Origin: Proteobacteria bacterium UBA4656
GTDB taxonomy: Bacteria > Pseudomonadota > Gammaproteobacteria > Xanthomonadales > Ahniellaceae
Assembly: GCA_002405525.1 (NCBI GenBank)
Contig: DHLY01000103.1
Location: 4,449-12,627 of the forward strand
Direction of reading: 5' to 3'
Length of the DNA: 8,179 nucleotides
The notes beneath the pieces are model-generated. The model did not search any database, was not told where the DNA came from, and was given only the letters and a program-made list of their open reading frames with translations. This document shows, piece after piece, positions 1 to 7,000 of the stretch. The position numbers were made by a program, and so were the translations under genes. Numbering within the stretch: the stretch's first letter is position 1; each line of letters starts with the position of its first letter.

Positions 1-450
1 GAGGCGCGCGCCGCGGGATCCGCGGTGCCGCAGGCATTCCGCTTGTTCGATGGCGCCTCGCTGGCGCTGCGCGGGGTGGTGGTCGACCAGCCGGGCTGGC
101 AGACGCTGGGGACCCCCGTCGGTGCGCAGGTCGCCCTGTCCGGCGCCTGCGTGATCAGTCGCGAGGCGACCAGCCTGGCCACGCGCGGCGTGCCCGCGCT
201 GGCGGCCGATCCGCGCCTCGATGCCGCGGTGCGTCTGCGCGCCGACAGTCCCGCGATCGACGCCTGCCCCATCGCCGCGCTGGACGATCCCGCGGCCCTG
301 CTCGGCGCCGCACCGTTGCAGCAGGATCTCGACGGCGCGCGGCGCCCGGTGCGCGTGCGCGCGGCGGTCGGCGGCAGCGAGTACGACGCGGGCGCGCAGG
401 AGTACGCCGAGCGCGTGTTCGGGTCGGGCTTCGAGAGCGGTGCGGACTGA
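1..450 (+). CDS. C-terminal part of an exported parallel beta-helix (choice-of-anchor Q type) protein, 5' end outside the window
   Basis: The frame is open from the first base to the TGA at 448-450, giving 149 visible residues. There is no in-frame stop before the GTG at 25, so that codon is not taken as the start and the gene is called 5'-partial. The visible part has the end signature of secreted right-handed beta-helix proteins: 'LRADSPAIDACP' about 70 residues from the end, then 'DLDGARRPV' and 'DAGAQEY'. It closes with 'RVFGSGFESGAD', which resembles the short C-terminal 'IFxDGFE' tail I recall on many exported Lysobacterales proteins. The family is usually extracellular or surface-attached, and no catalytic residues can be assigned from this fragment. 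Two Cys ('SGACVI' and 'IDACP') could form a disulfide. Codon use is strongly G/C-ending, like the rest of the window. The beta-helix assignment is inferred from the terminal signature only, because the N-terminal repeats are not visible. The gene converges with the small - strand gene, 16 bases between their stop codons. Confidence 0.8.
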   Translation, partial: EARAAGSAVPQAFRLFDGASLALRGVVVDQPGWQTLGTPVGAQVALSGACVISREATSLATRGVPALAADPRLDAAVRLRADSPAIDACPIAALDDPAALLGAAPLQQDLDGARRPVRVRAAVGGSEYDAGAQEYAERVFGSGFESGAD

Positions 451-451
451 G

Positions 452-471
452 GCGAGCGCGCCGCGCTCAGC
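452..471. terminator. GC-rich hairpin between convergent genes, possible bidirectional terminator
   Basis: GAGCGC (454-459) pairs with GCGCTC (463-468) across a 3-base loop. The stem can be extended by GC/GC (452-453 with 470-471) if A469 bulges. It begins just after the stop codon of the upstream + strand gene and overlaps the stop codon of the - strand gene, which is where a shared terminator would sit. There is no T-tract on either side, so it is not a canonical Rho-independent terminator. In DNA this GC-rich, a short palindrome may also arise by chance. Confidence 0.3.
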
Positions 472-709
472 CGCCCGGCCGCGTCGGCAGCACGGCCACC
501 GTGACCTCTTCGCGATCGTGGTAGAGCTGCTTGGCGCGCACCGTCCACGCATCGCCCAGCGAATCGCGCAGCAGCGCGATGCAGCGTTGCGTCTCCAGCC
601 AGCGCTTCTTCATCGGCAGCTTGAGGATGAACACCGACGCGCAGCTGGTCGTGACCTGAGCGAGCCCGCTCAGACCGACTGCCGCGGCGGCGGACAGGTT
701 GCGAATCAT
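467..709 (-). CDS. Small hypothetical protein with a signal-like N-terminus (80 aa)
   Basis: I do not recognise this protein. It starts at ATG 709-707 and stops at TGA 469-467. Residues 5-29 carry no charge ('LSAAAAVGLSGLAQVTTS', then 'CASVFIL') and could be a Sec signal or a single membrane anchor. A possible mature part begins near 'MKKRWLETQRCIALLRDSLG' and ends 'VTVAVLPTRPGG'; it is charged and has a plausible helix-then-strand composition. Cys 23 lies near the end of the uncharged stretch, but 'VTTSC' is not a good lipobox. Support for it being real is codon use: nearly 90% of its codons end in G or C, and the amino-acid mix is balanced, unlike the Arg/Pro-rich shadow frames around it. 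The weak point is the start, as no clear Shine-Dalgarno precedes ATG 709 (only CCGGGG-like bases) or the internal ATG at 613. It converges with the beta-helix gene and diverges from the giant gene. Confidence 0.5.
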   Translation of the reverse strand: MIRNLSAAAAVGLSGLAQVTTSCASVFILKLPMKKRWLETQRCIALLRDSLGDAWTVRAKQLYHDREEVTVAVLPTRPGG

Positions 710-763
710 CGGCCCCGGAAAGGTGGCTGCCTCATCGACCGGTTCCCGCAGTCCGCCCGTTCG

Positions 764-816
764 GCCTGGAGGCTCAACGGCAGCCCCGACGAGATGACGC
801 CTGGAGGCCTGGAGCC
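764..816. repeat. Three short direct repeats GCCTGGAG in the gap
   Basis: GCCTGGAGGC occurs exactly at 764-773 and again at 799-808, 35 bases apart. An overlapping third copy, GCCTGGAGCC, is at 807-816. Regularly spaced repeats upstream of two divergent genes can be regulator half-sites, but these are short and GC-rich and I know no regulator that matches them. Confidence 0.25.
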
Positions 817-866
817 ATTGCGGAAGGGCGCGCCGGGTCGCCGCCGGCCACCTCCGGGAACCGTGA

Positions 867-885
867 CGCGCCCGACCCGGGCGCG
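867..885. repeat. Perfect 7-bp inverted repeat (hairpin) in the gap
   Basis: CGCGCCC (867-873), loop GACCC, GGGCGCG (879-885). All pairs are G-C, so the hairpin would be stable. No T-tract follows on either strand. The segment CGACCCGG (873-880) can instead pair with CCGGGTCG (833-840), giving two mutually exclusive foldings. It lies roughly 150 bases upstream of the giant gene's start and could be in its leader if transcription begins far upstream; that is speculative. Confidence 0.4.
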
Positions 886-920
886 GGACTGCCGCGACCC
901 ACCGGTGTGCCCGTCCCGCA

Positions 921-977
921 ACGGGGCGTGATCAGGAAATCCGCCGGGTTGCGCGTCATGACCACGAGCCGGTGCAT
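921..977 (-). pseudogene. Possible relic of a PIN-domain (VapC-like) toxin C-terminus
   Basis: Read on the - strand from ATG 977, the frame gives 'MHRLVVMTRNPADFLITPR'. The pattern hydrophobic-hydrophobic-x-T-R-N-x-x-D-F is the final conserved motif of PIN-domain ribonucleases such as VapC toxins. No other PIN motif (the N-terminal acidic residues or the central acidic pair) is visible upstream in any frame, and downstream the frame degenerates into Gly/Pro/Arg-rich sequence. No antitoxin-like gene is adjacent. If the match is real, only about 19 residues survive; a chance match is equally possible. Confidence 0.2.
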
Positions 978-1022
978 CCGGCTGCCGGCGCGGCACGTCC
1001 GGCCCGATCCTCTAGCCACTGT

Positions 1023-1026
1023 GGAG
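1023..1026 (+). promoter_or_regulatory. Ribosome binding site (GGAG) of the giant gene
   Basis: GGAG is separated by six bases (CAACGC) from ATG 1033, an ideal Shine-Dalgarno spacing. This decides the start: the in-frame GTG at 1021 overlaps the site itself and has no ribosome binding site of its own, and a signal peptide begins directly at ATG 1033. Confidence 0.75.
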
Positions 1027-1032
1027 CAACGC

Positions 1033-4000
1033 ATGCGTCGTTCATCTCGGATCGTATTGCTCGGGTTCCTGTTTCTGTTGGTGGGTGCTGCATCCGCATG
1101 GGTAAGCACCGGATCCGAAGGCATCGGCGGACCGACCGTCGTGGGCGACGCCCCCCGCGTGATCACGGACGCGCGCAAAGGCGGGGTAACCTTGCCTCCA
1201 AGCCCCTGTGACTGCCCGCCCGATACGATCTGCCTGCCGCAGCCACGAGTGGGCTTCGTCACTCCGGAGAGCGGCGCGACGTTCCAGCGTGGAACACCGG
1301 TCGATGTTGAAGTCTTCGGCTGTGATCTCGGGGGAAATGGCAACGAAACCATTTCGACCTTTGTGGCCTGCCCGGGTTACTCAGCCGGCTACTCTGTCCG
1401 CTCGTTCAGATTCACCCCGGCGGCGGCCGGTACCTGCACGCTCACCGCCTATGGCGACGGCTCGCCGATGTCCGCCGATAAGGCGGCCAAGGTCGCGCCA
1501 GCCACGCTGACGATCTCGATCCTCGACAGCAACGCACCGCCGACGCTGGAGATCTTCAGCCCGGCTCCGCAGACGAACTACATTGCCCCGGCGAACGTCG
1601 AGATCGGTGCGCTCGCGACCGACCCGAACGGCACCGTGTCGATCGTCGAGTTCAGGGTCACCAACCGGGACACGGGCGCGATCATCTCCACCGGGTCCGA
1701 TACGACATCGCCGTACAACGCGACGGCCAACGGTGTCGGCGTCGGCAACTACCGAATTCTCGCGCGGGCGATCGACAACGAGGGCGCGGCCACGGAGGCC
1801 ATCCGCGACTTCGGCGTGTCGCGCGAGAATCGGGCGCCGGTCGTGACTTGGGTGGCGCCGGCCGCCGGCAACATCCTCGTGCCCTCGGTGATCCGCCTGC
1901 AGGCGAATGCATCGGACCCCGATCCGACGGATGTGGTCACGGTACAGTTCTTCGCCGACGGCCAAGCAATCAGTAGCCAGCTGAACGCGCCGTATCGATT
2001 CGACTGGTCGCCGCCAATCCCCTCGCAACCGCGCACGTATCAGCTCACGGCGCGCGCCTCGGATGGGCGAAGCACGACGATCTCTGCGCCGGCCGTGTCG
2101 ATCACGGTCACGGAGAACCGGGCGCCGACGGTGGCCTTGGCCGTCGACAACACCTGGCCAGTACTGTCGCCCGGACAGGCCATCCTGAACGCGACCGTGA
2201 CCGAGCCCGATGGTCAAGCCATCAGTCGCGTGGAGTTCTACCGCGTGGTAGGCGGCACCGAGCAGCTCATCGGCACGGCCACCGCGCCGGCACAATCGAA
2301 TCCCCCGCTGCAGCCTAGCCCGGTTCGCTACAGCGTGACTTGGGCGAATCCACCGGTCGGCCCGCATTCCCTGATCGCCCGCGCGTTCGACAGCGCGCCT
2401 ACGCCGCGATCGGGAACCTCGCCGTCGGTGCCGTTGACCGTCGCGGCGAACCGCAGTCCGTCGGGCATCGCCGTCAAGAGGCCGTTCCCGGGTCAGAATT
2501 GCCCGAGCTCGGGCAGCTTCGAGTACTCGGGCAACATCCGCGTCGGTCCCGCGGCAGGACCGCTCACGGTGGAGGCCAACGTGGCCGATCCGGACGGCGA
2601 CATCCGACGGGTGGAGTTCTTCCAGTTCTCGCCGAACATCATCACGCCATCGACCTCCGGCAACGAAGCCCAGCAGTTCGCGGCGATGATCTTCGGCGCT
2701 CACGGCGCTACGTCCACGAGCCGGATCGCGACGGTTCATGCCTCCGCGCCGGGACAGACGGTCTTCACGACCGACATCAATCTTCCGGCGCTGCGCGTCA
2801 CGCCGTTCATGACCGGCATCTATGCGGTCGGCTACGACAGCGGTGATCAGGTCGTCAACGCAGCGCTCGCGACCACGCCGGACCCGCCGATCGCCTTCAT
2901 CGGCGGGTGCGCGACGAACTGGACTTATTGGCGCTGGGCGCCGATTGCCTACAACCCGTCCAACGTGCCGCCGGGCATGGGCAACCCCTGTGGCTCCGAT
3001 CCGGCGAATCCGGGCCAGTGCGCCAGCCGCCCGCATTCGGTGCCCGGTCGCATCGAGGCCGAGCGCTACAACCAAGGTGGTCAGGGCATCGGCTATTTCG
3101 AGATCGATCCCTACACGTTCGAGATCGATCCCTACACGCGCGTCGGTGCGACGACGCCGATCCGCCCGCGCACGGACGACGTGGATCTGCGCAACTGTGA
3201 GCGCAGTGATCTTGACCCGAGCTGCACCGTCGGCCGACTGAGGCCCGGTGAATGGCTGAAGTACACGCTGAACTTCACGCAAGGTGGTCAGTACCGTCTC
3301 ATCGCCTGCCTGAGCCCGTCCAACGGCCTCGGCCAGGCCACCCGTTCGCCCGACGGCGAGACGCGCCTGAAGCTCGATGTGGAGACCATCGGCGAGAGTG
3401 GGTGGGTCTACTCGTCGCGTTCTCTCGAGCTGCAGCCGCTTTCCCAGGCAGCGCCCACGGAGCGTGCGCAGATGGAGCGCGCCGCGACGTCATCGCCCTG
3501 CGCCGGCAATCCCGAGATCCAGTACGGGATCCTGGGTGTGTTTCCAAGCGGATTCCGCGCCGACATGCGGGTCCGATTCAACAACACGGTCGTGGAGGCG
3601 AACAACAACCTCGACTGGTTCCAGCTCGACCTCGCCGGCCCGGAGTCGCTGGCAGTCCGCTTCGAAACCCCCAGCAACGGCGACTCGGTGGCAGTGGGAA
3701 CCACCGCTCGGCTGCCGCTGGTGGCGAACGTGACCTCGAACAACGGCAGCACGGCGGGCATTGCGGTCGACTTCCAGGTCCAGCGCCCGGGTTCGTCGGG
3801 CTTCGTGACCTTCCAGACCGCGGCGAGTGCGCCGTTCGTGGCGGACTTCCCACCGGTCGGCGGGTCCGTGCCTGGCTTCACGGTGCCCGGAAACTACGTG
3901 TTCAGGGCGGTCGCGCGCGCCGGCGTGCTGTCTGCTGAAACGCTGGTCACCGTGACCGCCACGGCGAACCCGGCCAATCAGGCACCGGTGGTGACTCTGG

Positions 4001-7000
4001 TGCCCCCGGCCAACGGCGGCATCGTGAACATCGGCAGCACCACGACGTTCGCCGTCGACGCGCGCGATCCGGATGGCACGGTGACGGAGGTCGAGTTTCT
4101 GCGCAATGGCATTTCGTTCTCGCCGCGCCTGGTGGCGACTCCACAGGGCTTGACCGACCGGTACACGGCGAACTGGACGGCCGGCACGACGCCCGAGACG
4201 TTCCGCCTGTCGGCGCGTGCGCTGGACAACCGCGATCCGCCCGGTGTTGGTGTTGCCGTGACGGGCGCGGACATCATCGTCGCGGTTCCCGGCAGCGTGC
4301 TGGCCCAAGAGACGCCCGACGCGATTCCATCCACCATCGCACCGGAATCGGACGGTGTGGGCGCTACGGCCGGCACGTTCCGGGTCGACGAGACCGGTGC
4401 GGCTACCTATACCATCCCGCTGGCCACTGTGCCCGGGCGTGGTGGCGTCGTACCGGAGCTGGCTGTGTCCTACTCCTCGCAGGGCGGGCTGGGCGTGCTC
4501 GGTCGCGGTTGGTCGGTGTCCGGTGCGTCGGCGATCATGCGTTGCCGGCAGACCCGTGAGAACGGCGATGCGGCTGCGGCGCTGTCGGGCAGCCCGCCGC
4601 TGTCGTTCGATCAGCGCGACCGCTACTGCCTCGATGGGCAGCGTTTGCTGCTGGTGTCCGGCAGCTACGCCGGGCCGACGGCGGAGTTCCGCACCGAGCT
4701 CGATCAGTTCGCGCGCATCCGCGCCTACGACGTCGACGCGACCAATGGCTTCGACTACTTCGTGGTGCAGCGCAAGGACGGCACCACGGCATGGTACGGC
4801 GACCGCATCGCGGTGAACGGCCTGCCGTTCCTGCCGTCGGCCACGCAGACCATCCAGCGTCCGGATGCCGCACTTCGACGCAACGCCGGTAACGGCGTGC
4901 TGCCGCCCAACAACGCACCGATCCTGACCTTTGCGCTCGCGCGCAGCATGGACTCGTTCGGCAACTACGTCGACTACACGTATGTGACGGACCAGGTCGC
5001 CGGCCAGCAGCTGCTCGCGAGCGTTCGCTATACCGGCAAGGTCCGCCTCGAGGGGCAGCAGGCTGCGCCCGGCGACCAGGAACCCTTCGCCGAAGTGCTG
5101 TTCAACCATCTCCCGCTCCCAGCGGCGGAACAGACTGTGGCTTGGCAGGCCGGTATGGCGATGCGGCGTACGCGCTATCTGGACTCGATCACCTCGCGCT
5201 CGGGAAGCGCCGACATCCGCCACTATCGTCTGGCCTACCAGATCAGCGGTTCGGGTTCCGGACACCGCCTGCTGACCTCGCTCACAGAGTGCAGCAATCG
5301 TCTCGGCGGTGCGGTCTGCTATCGCCCCACGGTGTTCGCCTACACCCAGGCACAGTCGCGCTTCATTGGCAGCAGCGAAAGCGCCTTCCCGAACACGACA
5401 CAGTTCAAGTCGTCCAAGTTGGGTGATGTCGACGGCGACGGGCGGCTGGATCTCGTGTGGTTCGACACCCGCCCGGCGGAGCCCGGCCCTTGCCCGGCCG
5501 GTTTCCCGACCGGCACCCAGCGGATCTGGACCGAGTTCGGTGGGCTGGACGGCGCCGGCAACCTTCGTTACGACCGTGGTGGGCAGCTCCACGCCTGCAG
5601 CCTGCGACCCTACTCGGAGAGTCTCGACGACGCCTGGTTCCTGGTCGACTACAACGGCGATGGTCGCGACGATCTGATGATCGCCGGCAACAACGGCGGG
5701 ACGATCCGTTGGCGGGTCTATCCGTCGCGCGGCCGGGTCAGCGGCCAACAGGTCTTCAACCAGTCGATCGATCTGTTGTCGGACTGCGCGGGTGGGTCGA
5801 CCGATGCGGCCGGTTGCGTGCCGTTGCCCGGCAGCAACGAGACGCTGGCGCAGCTTGCCGACGTGAACGGCGATGGTCTGCCCGATGTGCTCTATGCGAC
5901 GACGGCGAGCTCGAGCGAGTACGACGTCCTGAAAGTGAAGCTGATGGAGCGCGACGGGGCGGGCTACCGATTCTCCGCGGCCTATCAGGCGCGGTTCGAG
6001 TGGGACGCGGGCGAGCAGTGCGGCCAGCCCATCGTGAACGATCCCGAGCTGCCTCAGCGGCAGTTCCGCGGCTGCCGGTTCTCGTTTTCGAACTCCGACT
6101 CCCGCAGTGGGCGCTCGCCACAACCGATCGACCTCGATGCCGATGGGCGCGCCGATCTGCTGTTGGCTGTTCGCCAGACCTTCTCCGACCCGTGCACGGG
6201 GACGAGCTGCCCGCCACCGCCGCAGAGCCGGTCGATCGAGGCGGCGTTCTACGTCCCCGCATCCGCGGCCGACGCCGAGCGGCTGCGGGTGGTCGCCCCC
6301 GCGGTTCAAAGCGGCCTCCGGGTCGGGAACCGGCGCGATGTGCATTCGCTTCATCGCTACGGGCTGGTGGTCAGGGAGATCGTGCCTGCCGCTGCCGGAA
6401 CGCCAGCGCAGATCGTGTTCCGCAAGTACCTCGGGCGCGAAACCCAGTCGACCGAGGGGTTCTCCTACTTCTTTGGCGGACCGACACCGGCCGACGTCAA
6501 CGGCGACGGCCTGACCGATCTGCTCTGGCGGCAGGACGGCGAGAACGGTGACTCCTTGCTGATCGACATCAACTCGGGCGCCGGCATGCGCGTCGGCACC
6601 ACGGTGTCGGGCATCACGGGCCGCAAGTTCATGCAGTTGGTGGACATCAACCAGGACGGCCGGACCGACATCGTCCATCTGACTGGAAGCGGCACGAGCG
6701 AGCGCTTCCGTGTCCGCATCGCCGGGCCGGATGGCGTCTATCCGACTGTCTCCACGGTCCTTCCGGGTACCGACATCGGTGCGATCGATCCGCAGAGCTG
6801 GTTCAGCAACTTCACCGATCTCGATGGCGACGGCGGTGTCGACTTCGGCGCATGGCAGCTCGGTCGCGAGACCAGCAACTTCCGCCAGAGCCGCGGCCTG
6901 GCGCGCAACGGCGCATCCGGCGATCGGCACGTCCCACGCGACCTGATCGCGCAGATCACCAACGGCTACGGTGCCGCGACGGTCGTGCAGTACGAGTCGC

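Larger units (their letters stand above)
710..1022. other. Gap without a convincing gene
   Basis: About 310 bases between the divergent small - strand gene and the ribosome binding site of the giant + strand gene. Frames in it on both strands translate to Arg/Pro/Gly-rich strings typical of non-coding GC-rich DNA. It should hold the promoters of both flanking genes, but I see no convincing -35/-10 pair on either strand. It contains a perfect 7-bp GC stem (867-885), three copies of GCCTGGAG (764-816) and a short - strand stretch that looks like the end of a PIN-domain protein (921-977). Confidence 0.6.

Noticed and set aside
25..450. GTG at 25 as the start of a complete small gene
   Set aside because: The frame is open upstream to the window edge, there is no ribosome binding site, and the protein looks like the end of a larger beta-helix protein.
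221..931. Open frame of 236 codons on the + strand across the end of the beta-helix gene and the small - strand gene
   Set aside because: Its translation is dominated by Arg, Pro, Ala and Ser, and it overlaps two better-supported genes in other frames.
1021..1023. GTG 1021 as the start of the giant gene
   Set aside because: It overlaps the GGAG that serves ATG 1033, and starting there would add residues ahead of a signal peptide that is already well formed.
774..1352. Open frame of 192 codons on the - strand overlapping the start of the giant gene
   Set aside because: No ribosome binding site or coherent domain, and it overlaps the signal peptide region of a convincing gene. Only the short PIN-like piece at 921-977 is kept, as a doubtful relic.
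1381..3282. Antisense open frame of 633 codons on the - strand
   Set aside because: Same codon-register shadow. It ends at the sense TCA codon at 1381, and its translation is an Arg/Gly/Val-rich string without recognisable motifs.
5471..5500. Repeated GCCCGGC strings
   Set aside because: They are short Pro/Ala/Gly codon runs in a loop of the giant protein; the copies differ and their spacing is irregular.
3490..6930. Long antisense open frame (1146 codons) on the - strand
   Set aside because: It is in exact codon register with the giant + strand gene, is Arg-rich without domains, and exists only because the sense strand avoids TTA, CTA and TCA. The sense frame has clear domains throughout.
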